DNA of 64,000 nucleotides, from assembly GCA_051294375.1 (NCBI GenBank), contig CM119269.1, forward strand, positions 14,829,918 through 14,893,917. Reading direction: 5' to 3'. The DNA comes from Paraspadella gotoi (taxonomy: Eukaryota > Chaetognatha). Below are positions 25,298 to 37,500 of the stretch, one piece after another. The stretch's first letter is position 1, and each line of letters opens with the position of its first letter. The notes under the pieces are model-generated. The model saw only the letters and a program-made list of their open reading frames with translations. It was not told the DNA's origin and searched no databases. A program made the position numbers and the translations under genes.

Positions 25298-27914
25298 TAT
25301 TATGTTGTCATTTTATAATTCTAGGTAAAGTCTCATTTTTTTCAAACTCGTAAAATGGTATCATGAATTGGCCGCATAACATTTTGTCATTGATTCGTTC
25401 CGCTACTTCCGCGTGTCCATTGTCCATTGTCCAATGTCTAGATCGGTAGCCTCATCTTCATGTCGACGACGGAATGTCGCGCGCCAGGGATCGACGTCGC
25501 TCTCGTCAATCAACTCGGATTCGACGCTGACGTCAAGAGGACATTTTTGGGTGAGGCGGCATTTGGGAACGGGAAAGGTGGGTGGGGGGTTGTTGGGGAA
25601 ATGAAATATAAACAGTGTTGGCAGGGAAGAGAGATGATTCAGTAATCTAACGTCTCAAACCGTCGCGAGCTCAAAGCGGAAATAGACTCCTAATCTTAAA
25701 CTTAAAGACCAGTTTGATCAATGGTTAGGATGGATGGGCTGCGGCGCCGCCATCAATGGACTCGAACTCGCGCGAAATTGGGTCATGAGCGGCGCCGACG
25801 TCAGCGATAACGACGACGGGTGAGAAAGCCCTTTTACCGTTTAATACTAATCTAATGCAATATATTTTGTGTTATGTTCTTCATTAATATTGGATGAACA
25901 AATTCGACAAAGAAGTCGAAAGTGAAAATTGGTTTTGCAATTAAAATTCGACCTTTAAGGCTGCGAACTTTAAAGTTTTATAGAATTAAAATTACACGTT
26001 CTACTAATTAATTGAAAATATTTCTTCATTAGTTTGAGGGCCACGACGTTAATCTTCAACATGATTCTACTTTCAGTAGGGTGGCCCTTCATGTCGCCAT
26101 CGATTTGCCTTCTTATCACATGTCCTTCGACAGAAAATTAGAGGTTAGCGTTAAACTATGATTTATCACTATCCTCTATATTTTTTCAAGCATTTCCTTA
26201 TTATATTAGAATTGTATTGCTAATTCACACAAAGTCCAATTATCCATATTTCTAATGTTTTTTGTATTTTCACGCCAAGACTGATAGTCTTTTGTTTTAT
26301 AACGAAGAGCGCCATCTTCCACGCGCTCATGGGCGACGGATGCTCCGCAACAATTCTTGGCGGGGAAAAGTTAGTCGGTCAATCTTCGAAAGGAGCCGAA
26401 GGCGGAAGCGGTTTGTCGGTCGAGTTGGCGGACAGCTTTTCCTTGGTTGTGCCAGGAACAGAGGACATTGTTTCCTGGGGGGTCAACATCGGAGCTAACC
26501 TTTCTAAGGATCTCTCGGACATCGTTCAAAGTCAGTATTTAGCTTTTTATGATTTTTTTTTTAGTTTATTCTTAAATGATTTCTGGAAATTATATGGTAT
26601 ACATTACGAAAGCTTATTTAAATTTATTTATCATTAAACACGAATGGATATATCATAATACATATATTATATATAAAAAAAACAAAGGTCAAGAATAAAA
26701 AAGTACTGAGAAATCGACTTGTTAAAGAAACACATAATAACAGTCTGCTTTTTGCTTCTTGTTTCTCCATTTTGCTTCTTAAGTTATGACAACATTTACG
26801 ATTCAAAGTAGCGTTTTACCATCGTGAGTTGAAGGATGAAGGAACGAAAAAATCGATCGAAAACCAACTGAATAGTTGAGATTAAAACCTATGTATAATG
26901 ACTTAATGTATTTCTATTTTTAATTTGTATTTTTATCTGAGGTAAAAAAGTAAACGCAAACAAACACTGCACAGTGCACAGTGCAGGGTCAATAAACCTT
27001 GGTCAGAATCAGTAAACAATTGTTTTTAAAACTATATATTTTTCAGGCAATATTGGACCGGCCTTGACGGGATTTTTAGCTAAAAATGGATTACATCCGG
27101 GAGACGTGGACCATTGGTGCGTACATCCGGGGGGACCCAGGATCATCGAAGCCGTAGAGAGAAGTCTGGGTCTGGGCGAACATCAAACGCGGGAGTCGTG
27201 GGAGGTGTGGACACGGTTGAGGTGGTGGTTTGGGCCTTGGGGGTGGTTGGTGAATTAAGGTGGGTAAGATCGGGAGAAAGGAATATAATACAAATTGGCA
27301 GCCTACGACAAAAGTGTGAGCCGATAGATAGGGAATAGATGGCCATTGGGCAATTGCGCTGTAATAGCGGATGTTGGGGAGTGAGTTGGCGAAGAGTGGA
27401 CCTCCTAAGAGTGAATCAGCGGGGTCTGTGAAAGCTGGCCGAGTTTCCAGTAATAAGTATAAATGAGAGAAAACGAGAAAATAGAACCAAAAAAAAAAGA
27501 TTATGATGGAGTGAATCTCGAGTATTTCGGTCAAAACCGACGGAGAATGATTGGGGTTGAGAAACGGGCGGAGGCGAAGAAGCTTCGATATTTTTTTTTT
27601 AATATTCTGTTCGGAGTTTAATGTCTGACGCGAATCAGATAACATGATTGAGTCGTTCCGTAATAATTACCGAATCACCACCTGGTCTCAAACACACGTT
27701 TATCTCTTTTCAGGTTTTGCGCAACTTCGGCAACATGATTTCGCCAACCGTGATGTTCGTCGTTGAGCGAGTCCTCGAGCGGCTGGGCAAAGAGGTCGCA
27801 AACGACGCCAGTGGGTCAAGTGACGCCAACGGCCCTTACAAAACCATCGTCGCTCTGGGATTCTCTCCCGGGGTCTCTGTTGATGGGGTTTTGCTGAAAT
27901 GCTATCGGAAATGA
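23673..27914 (+). CDS. Type III polyketide synthase (chalcone/stilbene-synthase superfamily), complete
   Basis: Nine exons join in phase to 411 residues: 23673-23864, 24629-24718, 24976-25080, 25442-25550, 25729-25819, 26077-26143, 26308-26530, 27047-27204, 27714-27914. The family consists of homodimeric CoA-dependent condensing enzymes that extend a starter acyl-CoA with malonyl-CoA and cyclise the product. Visible: VLGLATSNPKWVVTKEM near the N-terminus, KIYDATGIERRC, the nucleophile in GWMGCGAAINGL (Cys170), GDGCSATILGG, GVNIGANLSKDL, HWCVHPGGPRIIEAV (catalytic His319), NFGNMISPTVMF (Asn352) and the C-terminal signature GFSPGVSVDG. HPGG and GFxPG favour type III PKS over FabH or HMG-CoA synthase. 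No targeting peptide is obvious, though the first 35 residues exceed the usual start. Such genes belong mainly to plants, fungi and bacteria, so this one is unusual in an animal. Its introns and animal neighbours on the same contig argue against contamination. Substrate unknown. Confidence 0.93.
24000..24530. mobile_element. Fold-back MITE with inverted termini, PKS intron 1 (Tc1/mariner-like ends)
   Basis: The left end TACAGTAAGGCGTAGTAAAA matches the reverse complement of the right end, TATAGTAAGGCGTAGTGAAA. Both begin with TA, as in Tc1/mariner insertions. The interior is also palindromic: TTCCTTCATTAAGTGGGTCA near 24260 is mirrored by AACCCACCTAATGAAAGAAT near 24352. No transposase is encoded, so it is non-autonomous, about 531 bp. 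Confidence 0.7.
25115..25210 (+). repeat. Interspersed repeat R2 (PKS intron 3)
   Basis: It starts TATGAAATTGGTACAAACAA and continues with CATTCATTTAATAAATAAGC and TTGCCCCTGACTTTGGACAG. It is followed by an ATT microsatellite. Confidence 0.78.
25233..25304. repeat. (ATT)n microsatellite in PKS intron 3
   Basis: Long TTA/ATT repeats directly after the R2 copy. The pairing suggests a microsatellite grown from the 3' end of the mobile repeat. Confidence 0.85.
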
Positions 27915-29850
27915 CGCATCACTTGATGATTTGTTCACATATTTGTGAACAGTTAAAATGGTTTGGCTTTGTAAACGTACTTATAGATAGATAAACAAAT
28001 TGTAAAAACTGGGTAATCATTATTCTTAGTAGCATTTGAAAGATGTCTTCTCTCATTTAACTTCATCTGTTTGTTGACATAAATTTGTCAGAACAGTTGT
28101 AACAGTTCATCACATTAATAATAAATAAATATTAAAACTTAGATCTGAGGAAAAGAATCGTCAATCATCATGTATTAATATCAAGAGTCTATGATGATGA
28201 TCATGTCGTTTTCACTCATTTGTAGTTACGGTATGTAGCAGTATGAATTGCTCCACGCCTAAATAAAATATGAATTCAAACAGAATTTGAATGAATTGAG
28301 TATGATTTTTATAATGGCGATCATCAATCAGTTATGCTTTCTCAGCAAATGAAAATCTCGAGGAAAGTGCACAGGGCCCTCATTCTTCTTATCTGTTTGC
28401 CGTCAAGGGTTCCTAGACTCGGATTGGAATCCCTTCGGGGGCAGGGTCCGACGTGACAAGTCAGGGTTCATAAATTAAAAAAAAAGAGCCTAGCGAATTT
28501 TTTTAAATTTTATAGAAACTAACTAACAACCAAATATATCAGGTCTCGGACCCTATTATTTCTAGAATTATAGGAAATACATTCCATTTTTAAGTTTTCA
28601 TTGTTAAACTTATGCCCGGGTCGGAGTGTTCTTTTTTTTTCTCTCTTTTTTTTTCTCAACATCCGGGGACGGGGAGTTACGTGGTCGAGGCTGCGCCGCT
28701 GCTCTGCCGCGTGGCCTCGGGAGGGGCGGCGTGAGCTGAAGCAGCCGCCGTCGATTGAGAAAACAGGGAACGAAACTCGCCTTCTCTTTAAGTTTAACTC
28801 GTCCTCTCCGCTGGAGAAACGAAAAAAAACTGTGACGAAACAAAGAGAGATAGAGAGAGAGATCAACTGACTCGGATTCAACTTCGTCCGAGTAAGCCAT
28901 ATTTTTCGACGCGTTTCGGCGACTCGCCCTTGAGAAGGATAAATTGGTGACCCTTAAGGTAGGTTAGTGGGGCGCGAGAAACCACACTTGTTTTGTGTCC
29001 TACAAGGTCCGGCTTGCGAGAAGGACGGAGAAAAAGCTTGAGTTTTTAGTAGATATTAACCATGTGTCTTCGGCTGCAACGGAGATTCGCGGAAAAAACA
29101 CCTGATCATTATTTATTTTTTAGTCATTGTCTTTTTTCCCTCAGTAATTTATATTAACTTAATTTTACTTTGGCCGACCGGGGTTAGGGGTGGTTTAGGG
29201 TTAAAGGTGGTTAATGGGTAGGGTGGTGAGGGTTTAGGTAATTGAATATTTTTTTAAATTTATTAAAAAACATTTTTAAATGGTTTTTCAAAAGATGCCA
29301 AAACCCCGGTCGGCGAAAGTTATTAATCTGTAGCAAATTATTGGTTTTTACATAAATAGATATAAATAAAATTATAGAAAAAAGATGGGTCACAATCCTG
29401 AACAGTAAACAATCATGCACAATGTGCAACTTTTAATTTTTTTACGCGAAGCAAACAATTTTTGCGCTTAATTTTATTTTCGCCGACTGGAACCAAACCA
29501 GTCGCTTATTTTTATGTATCAAAACTTTATATATATAATTGATGTTAATAATCAAGCAATTAGGTTTTTTTATTTTGTTTTTTTGCACATGACTTGAGCA
29601 GTGAACATTCGCGATGAAATTCTGTTCTGGTCGGGAATTGAGTAATTATCATTACTTGTTTCACTTTTATTTAGTTTTTGGGTTTCAAAAGATATATACA
29701 TGTATATATATATATGTATATACATGTAATTACCATCCCCGCTTTACCAGGCGCATCAACCAAGTTGGCTGACTGAACTAAGATATGCTTTTTGCGGTTT
29801 TATAACTTGCCTATCTCATATCGAACGTTGATTGAACGAAGAGCTACAGC
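27915..29850. other. Intergenic between PKS and mitochondrial-protein gene
   Basis: 1.9 kb with no supported exon. A GC-richer stretch at about 28600-28990 resembles a promoter region or first-exon area, but no frame could be joined to either neighbour. An AT-rich palindrome lies at about 29695-29735. Confidence 0.45.
28120..28125 (+). terminator. Polyadenylation signal (PKS gene)
   Basis: AATAAA within AATAATAAATAAATA, about 205 nt after the PKS stop. Confidence 0.45.
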
Positions 29851-30606
29851 ATGAGTCTAACTTCCGTGGTTCGCTTGGCGTCTCGTACGCAGAGGACGGC
29901 CGTTTTAGGGTAAGGTTTAGGCCCTAAATCAACTTTCATCATAACTCTGCGTTTCACAGTAAATTTCCCTGAAATGGGTAAAAAATCTGATATTTTTTTA
30001 AAATTTTTATCACTTATATGGTTTTAGAATTCAGATTAAATTCAAATTCACGAGCGTTTCATCCGTTATTAAGTTAAATTTGTGAAAGATGCATATTTAT
30101 TAATTATAAATACATGAAATTTTTATAATACATTATTCAAACATGAAGATGGAGACTCGATCGTGGCGTTCAAGCAAGCTGTAATCGTGGTTTTCAAACG
30201 ACGCCCGAACGCCCTGCCGTCAACGTGATACCTGACAGCAATTTAAGAGATATTGAGGAGACCAGGGGATCTTTGTACAAATTAATCTGGAAGGCGAGTC
30301 TTCTTGAGAAAATTTCTCTTATTTTCATAATTTAACTGGTATTAATTTTTCTTTTAGCGCAAATTCACCTGGTTGATCATTTTTGGAGGCATTGGTGCCC
30401 TCATTTTTGAATTGGTCCATCCGGATAAAGAGAACAGAAGCAAACAGCTGATGAAGGACTGGAAGAGTGGAGGGTAAGGCAATCTCGACAGCCATGTCAA
30501 CGGCAAATGGATTTAGTATAACCCAAAACCCTTTGTATTCTATTTCAGATCCTACAACAAACCCGAGAGAGGCATCAAGAAGGACCCTCCCGAACAGTCT
30601 TCCTAA
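29851..30606 (+). CDS. Small mitochondrial single-span protein, possibly UQCR10/QCR9-like
   Basis: Four exons (29851-29909, 30149-30293, 30358-30473, 30549-30606) give 125 residues. The N-terminus (MSLTSVVRLASRTQRTAV) is basic, hydroxylated and free of acids, as in a mitochondrial presequence, and a likely cleavage region is RGFQTT. After an acidic linker, LYKLIWKRKFTWLIIFGG starts a single membrane helix ending ALIFE, then a basic tail (KQLMKDWKSGG). The layout LYxLxxRRxxTxxxxxxxGxxxFE recalls cytochrome bc1 subunit 9 (UQCR10), but the C-terminal part matches poorly and the presequence is extra. Another small respiratory-complex subunit is possible. Intron 2 has a GC donor (AAG|GCGAGT); with any GT donor nearby the frame fails. 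A second, frame-damaged copy is at 41391-42183. Confidence 0.7.
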
Positions 30607-32360
30607 AAATGTGCAAATTGTTTTTAACCATTCAAAGCTCGTGTTTCGTTATTTTTTCAATATGACTTTATTAATTACCGGGATTAAAAGCGTCTTTTAT
30701 TGCTTAATCCTTTGCCCTGCGTTTTTTCGGTTTTTTTGATAAATAGAAATAAAATTAATTTGATGTGTATCGATAATGATTTCAGTCCAATAAATATGAG
30801 TCACTTGAAAAATTTTTTTTTTTATCACGACTGCAGAATTATTGTGATTAGTAATCACCGACTACTTGTTAGCAAGTGTATGAGGTTAGCGTTCAGAGCA
30901 TTACTAATGTTTGTCATCAATTTAAATCCATACGACGGTTTATTATTTCTAAAATAATTGAAATTGCAATCAAAAAGTAGAATATAATATGATTAATTTT
31001 TGTCAAAAAAAATTAATTATTAATAATGAAACAACGTTAAACATTAGACCTTACTGCAATATTTTTAAACAAAAGTTACATCACATGGCCTTCGCAAGGT
31101 TGAACCTCGATTTTTTTTCCATCGTGCGATTAGCGGTCGTCAGATTCCAGCACCTATTTGTTTAAAGGATTGTCTCCCTGCGTTTTAAGACAAAAGGACA
31201 ATTCTTTCTTCCTGCTTAATTCCTGCAAAAAATTCCTACAAAAAAAATCCTTGCAGTGCAACGATAAAAATTGTCGTTTTCGTTACACCTTTTTCCTACC
31301 TTTTCATTTGCATAATATTATTTTATATACATAAGTACGATTTTGGCCGAGAATTGGCTTCACACGGTTCAAGCGAAGGCAAAATAGAACGTGGAATAGT
31401 CGACAAAGAAAGACGGAAGAAACTTCCGTCGTGTCAACACATTTCTTTTTTTCTTTTTTTTTTGCGTCTTTTAAAGACGATCTCGATCTCGGAACCATTC
31501 CTAATGTTGCTAATTACGGATTCTTGAAAAAACTCGTCTGTTATTTATTTTTTCAAAGTTAAACTGACTCGTCAACAAACAGCCTCGCCGAGTTAATAAG
31601 TATTTAACTTATAAGCCCGTATTCTACTTTATATACACATTAAACAAGCATTTTTCACTCAAACTCATTTTATTTACAAATATTATCACTGTCACAAACA
31701 ATTTGTAAAGTTGTGAAAAAAAGTAAACACTTCTAACTTAAAACATGTAATCTCGAAACCGTTGCTTCCGGATATAGTATATATCGTTGACACAACGTTA
31801 AATGTGACATGGAATCAAGTCGGTAATAAATGGAACGGGAAGTAAGAATAATAATAATAATAATAGTTATAATACTTAGGATGATTCAACTCACACAAGG
31901 CAGACGTCAAAGAACTGGACGTTTGTATCAATCTTCAGTCAAACACGAACGGATCCCGATAACGGGAATTAGACGCGGATAAAAATCGAAATGGATATCA
32001 TTAGTCAGGACGACGTCAAAGTCAGTGAAAAGTAACGAATAAAAAACAATGTTGCCACTGCATTCGGCGGTTTTTTGAGAAGCGATAATCAAACGTAAGA
32101 CGGGGATGATGCAGACGACAAGGACGCGAAAACATCGAAAATAAGAATGGGCTAAGTTCAACTCAATTGCCATGGGAACCAAAAGGCAAGATCCTCGCGC
32201 AATCACGAGTTTAAGTTTTTAGATATTGGTTTCGCGTGCGTCGTTGCAAAGGCAAGACATGGAAGGGTTATTTGTTGATTTTACTTATTAAGTCGCGGTT
32301 TAGTTTGTTATGGTGTACAATTAAGTGTCAAATCTTTTTCGTTGTTGTTCTTGTTGTTGA
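30607..32360. other. Convergent intergenic region, two 3' UTRs
   Basis: The region lies between the stop codons of two convergent genes (mitochondrial protein on +, Echinoid-like on -). It should hold both 3' UTRs. A short AAT repeat lies at about 31848-31865. The minus-strand frame at 31928-32206 has no family features and is not annotated. Confidence 0.5.
30748..30753 (+). terminator. Polyadenylation signal AATAAA (mitochondrial-protein gene)
   Basis: AATAAA about 142 nt after the stop; conserved at the matching place in copy B. Confidence 0.5.
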
Positions 32361-34434
32361 TTAAACGATAACTTCATACAGCGTCCTCTTGACTGGCTTT
32401 TGGAAGAGCGGCTGAGTCGGGCGATTGGCCGGCTGAGGGGCGGGGGGTTCCGACGCCGAATACCCGCTATCGGATCCGTCGGGTTTGACCGACTTCTTGA
32501 GGTCGTCCTCGAAGTCTATGATGTAGGGACTTTGGACGTCGCCGCGTCGAAGGGCCAGGCTTGAGTCTACGACATCCGGGTGATTCACGCGGTGATGGGG
32601 GTTGTTGTTGAAGGCGGAGTTGGGGGGAAGGGGCCACTCCATTCGCCCGGCGGGAGCGGCTTTGACGGGGGCGGTGTTGAAATGACCGGAGAGTCGATGA
32701 TGGGGGTGTTGGGAGTTGTGGGTGTGGTTGTGTTGTGGGTGGAAGGGCTGAGGGAAACCGTTGACGCCCGCCGTAGCGCCGTTGGGAGTCTGCGTGGAAT
32801 AAATCCCGGCGACGTCGCCCGGAGACGCCTCCAACGCCGGATTGTCGTGGTGACCGGCGCCGATTTCGGGCGCCTTCTCCACGTCATAGTCCAAAGCCGG
32901 GTTTTTCTCGAGAGTCGGCGCCCTCCTGCCGCGCACGACGCCGCGGAGGCAGAAGCAGACGCCGAGGATGAGGAGGACGAGGACGAAGACGACGGCGGCG
33001 ACGACGGCGACGACGACGGTGAGAACGCCGTTGTCGGGCAGCATCAGCGTCTCCCACGGTCCGCAAACGTCGGGCTTGTCAGCTACGCAGACTGCGGCGC
33101 GGACGGCCCCCAATTGGCTCGGTAGCGAATGGCGCGCGATGTCGGCGTCGGCGCAGGGGGCGTGGCTCTCGAAAGAATCGGCGTCTCGTCCGCGGACTTC
33201 AATCTTGATGCACTTGCGCCACGTGGCGGCGCGACTGGCGTTGTAGCGGAGCGTAAGACCGCCGTTGGCCACGCCCAAGTTTTGTGGCGTCGGAAGGTCG
33301 TCGCGCTTCACCGGAAATTCACGCGTCATGAACGACGTCTCCCGAGTGACGCTGAACCCGTGGGCGTTACGGGACATCATGCGCGCCACGTAACGGGTCG
33401 CTGGTTGGAGAGTGGTGAGCTCAAAGACGAAGGGTTCTCCTGAGAAGATGATGAACAATGTTTGTAAGTATCAAAGCATATTATTAGCAGGTTCATATAC
33501 TGAGTTTAATTATTACTATGGTTTATAATCAAAAATAAATAAATTCAAACAATTACAAAGCTTTATAATCATTATTCAATGACCGTTTTAACTTTCTCTC
33601 ACCTTCAAACCCGATCTCGAGCCTCTTGGGGATGGCCTCGGTGTGCGGGTCCATCTCCACAAAAAAGGTCTGTGACAATCCGCCGTTGAAACCGGAGGTC
33701 CACGTCAGCGTCGCCGCGTTGAATTTAACGTCGGTGACGGAGACGGTCGTCGGTGGATCCGGTTTCGAGGAGACCTGCGTGAGTGATTTCAGAATGAGGT
33801 AATGTGTCGTGAGTTTTGAAGAGTCTCTGGATCACCAGCAGATAAAATATAATGCAAATGATGTCCGAAACTGAGGCTTAGAGAAAATTAATGGTCAATC
33901 CGGAGTTCAACTGAAGCAATTAATTGTATTAGTATTTATTACTAATAAAGAATTGTTATCCTGACTTCGATACTTTGAGTTTTCATCAAATCCCCGACTT
34001 TCTGGTAATAATATGATTCATCCTACCTTCAACTCCATGGTGATCTGGTCTTTGCCGAAAGCGTTCTCCGCGGCGCACTCGTACGTTCCCAAGTCGTCCC
34101 TGGCGACCGACTCGAAGCGAAGGATGCTGTAGAAGGTGTCGTCCACTCGAGTGGAGGTGACTTCGAGCCCCGCCTCCGCCACGACCTTCGTAAACGTCGG
34201 CGACGATGAAGGCGACGACGACGACGACGGCGACGAGCGTCTCCAGGAGAATTCGGGCGGGGGGTAGGCCGTCGCTACGCAACGAAGCTCCGCGACTGCG
34301 CCGAGGTTGAAGGCGAACTTGGTAACGCTCTGGTGGAGGAATTGAGGAACGAGATTAGTTGATGATCTTGAATTTGTATCTGGCGTTATCTCTGTGTTTG
34401 TGTGCTTCTTTCTCTGCTCAGGTTTTTTATCTCT

Positions 34435-34489
<55 letters not shown>

Positions 34490-34495
34490 TCTTCT

Positions 34496-34570
<75 letters not shown>

Positions 34571-37500
34571 ACCTTCCTCGAGCCTCGGCTCGTATTCCAC
34601 GTTGAGCTTTCCCCATTTTTGAACTCTTTTTTTGGCACTCCCCCACCCGTTATCCGCTCTGCAGGCGAAGGCGCCCTTGTCCTCGGGTTGGATTCGGTCG
34701 AAGGGACTGCGGACGGAGTCGTCGCCGCCCACGCCGCTCAGGTTCAACTCGCTCGTCGTCTCGTCGCCGGTAGAGGCGCCTTAAGTTAAGGGGATTTAAG
34801 GGGATTAAGGCTGATAAAATTCAACCAACAATTTAGCAGATTGAAATTTTTATTTTTTTAAATTTTTCTTATTTCTAATTTTTTTTACTTTTCGCGAAAT
34901 AAGTAAAAAAACCCTGAATTTCATGAACAAATAACGTTTGGTTTTTAAAATAATTATCTTAAAATTAAAATCTATTGAATGCTTTTTATTACCCCCTTAA
35001 AAAATCCAAATTCACCCAAATCTCTTACTTTTAATGTCGTAGAGCGATCCGCTGTTTAATTTCGCTCCGTCTTTGAACCACGTGATGTTGGGCGCGGGTC
35101 TGCCCTCTGCCCGACAACTGAGACTGAAGGTTTGCCCGGCGGCGACGGTGGCGTCGGCAAGATTGGAGAGAAGCGTCGGCGCCAAGTTGACGGCGACGTC
35201 GACGCGGGCGGCGAGACCGTCGCCGAGGGCGTTCTTGCCGTAGCAGGCGTAGACGCCTGGCGTGGATAAAAATGAGTTTAAAATTATAGTTATAGTTATA
35301 GCTAAGGTGAAAAAAGTCGATTGAAATTGGTACAACCGATATTAACCATTTATCCTCTCATGCAACAAATTCGCTATCTTTTCTCCTGACTTTGAACAAT
35401 GGACAAATTGGACATAGCAAAGGCCACTATTGGTTAAGACTCAAGACTCTCTCTGTCGGCCTTGTTTAATTATTTTTAGAGCAATAAGGCTATTGTGTTG
35501 CGTCCACACTATCTTGCTTTGTCGTATTAGAAATAATACATTTTCAAATCATAAAAGTCTTCATTTGTAGAATTATTTATATATTAGTATATACTATAAA
35601 CTACGCAGTAACTTTCCTCTTTACCCTAACATTAAACTGTTTGACGAAAGCCTTTTCAACTTCTCCCTTTCACTTCGCCCCGCTAACCCACCCAGCCCTT
35701 TCCCTCTCCTCTCAGCCTTACCTTCGTCGTCCAGCTGCGCGTTGGAGATAGAGAGGGTGTCGGCGATGCTGGTTTCTCCGTTGGGTTTCGTCCAGTGGAT
35801 CGTCGCCTTCGGGATTCCGAAGTCTTCGAGGAGGCATTTCACCGTCGCCGTTTCGCCCTGGATTAATGATAATATTCGAATTGATTGAATAATTGATTTA
35901 TTAAATTATTTACCGATTGATTATTTATTTATTTAATTAATTGATGATTATGGTAATTTGCTTCAATTTATCGATTCTTTTGATGTTTGACAGAATTGAT
36001 TTTTATTATTAATTTAATACTTTGATTTATTGATTGATATGATGATTGGATGATTGCCCGACTGATTTCCAGAGTCTTTTTTCCTCCCCTCCCTCTCCGC
36101 CCTTCCCGTGAAAGATGTTGCTCGTATTTGACCAGATGACCTTAATTCTCTCGGTATTGATCGTTTGGGTCATTTTCAGCTCTCTATTCTTTTCTTTTCT
36201 TTCTCACCTGCAGTATGTTAGCGTTCCCCTGCACCGAGGCTTTTCCCGGTTTGTGTCTGACGACGATCCTCGTGATCGCCGTCCCTCGCTCGTACTCCAA
36301 CGCGCCAACCGTGGGCACGAGGGTGTTCATGCTGGTGCACTCGTACTCGCCGGCGAGATCGCGTCTTACGGCGTCGACGCGGAGAAAGCGCGACTGGGAG
36401 ACGACGTCGTTGTTGCGGCGCCAGACGACGCTGTCCGGGCGAGGGTTGGCCTCGACGATGCATTCCAGCTCGAGAGCGGCGCCTGGTGGAGGATGACAAA
36501 AAAGGGTTGGGAGAGGGCGGTGTGGTTTTTTTTTTTTCAAATTGTCGAGTCAATGATTTTCATTTTACTAAAGAATTTTAGTGATTTATTTAGGCTACTG
36601 TTTTAAACGTAAAATATAATCTATTTTATGCCACAGGAATCGTGTGGATTTTTCTTTTTTAAAAGTAATTTAATACGAACCTAAACAGAACAAGTTAAAC
36701 AAACGACAAACTGAAACCAGATTTCACAAGTTGAGAAATTAACTTACCTTCGTCGACTTCGTGGACGGGGGCCACTTGTACATCGGGTCTGAAGAGGACA
36801 TTCAAATTGAGACTGGCCTCGCCGGATCCGATCGGGTTGGACACCTTCGCGAAGAGGGGGGGAGGAAAGTAAAGAAAGGTAAGTTAACTTGAAAAATAAT
36901 ATGCAAAACAAGTTCCATTCTCTTCAAAGTTCTCTCCAAAAACCGCGACCCACCTTGCATCGATATTCTCCCTTCTCCTCCCGGTCGACGGCCTTCAACG
37001 CCAGCACGCCTCCCCGCTCCGCCAATCGCGTCGTCGATCCCTCGAATGTCCTCGTCCACTCGAAAACGTCGACGGGCGGATTGGCGTCCACTTCGCAGGT
37101 GACGTTGGCGTTGCGTCCCTCGATCACGCGTAACTGGTCGTCGGAGGCGGGGGCCAGGCGCACGCGCGGACGGAAGTTGACGGAGACGGTGACGGTGGAG
37201 ACGAGCGGCGCGGAGATGGCGCTGTTTTTGACCGAGCAACTGGAAGGAAAGAGATTGGTGAATGGTGAAAGAAGATGCTTCAAGCGGGTTGTTGAAAAAA
37301 TCGCGGGAGAGAAAATAAAATTAAAAACAAAATGTTATTTTCGAGGGGGGAAATAAAAAAAATATAATGAATAAATAAATAAATATATATATATATATAT
37401 ATAAATAAATTACTAATGAAATTACTAAATAAATGAATATAAAAAGAAATCAAAAATAAATAAATTTAAAAAAAATCGTAATTTAATTCATAAATAAATA

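Noticed and set aside
23673-27914. Reading the PKS as FabH (KAS III), thiolase or HMG-CoA synthase
   Set aside because: FabH shares the Cys-His-Asn triad, but HPGGP around the His and GFSPGV near the C-terminus are type III PKS signatures; HMG-CoA synthase motifs are absent.
23673-27914. PKS gene as bacterial or plant contamination
   Set aside because: It has eight spliceosomal introns, carries the R2 repeat found in neighbouring animal genes, and shares a gap-free stretch with the hnRNP and ACMSD genes.
29695-29735. AT-rich palindrome around ATACATGTATATATATAT
   Set aside because: A simple TA/TG dinucleotide stretch; palindromes of this kind arise by chance in AT-rich DNA.
34018-34638. Minus-strand open frame of about 200 codons with long Arg-Glu repeats
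   Set aside because: It joins a real Ig exon through the GA microsatellite intron; the Arg-Glu part is translated repeat DNA.
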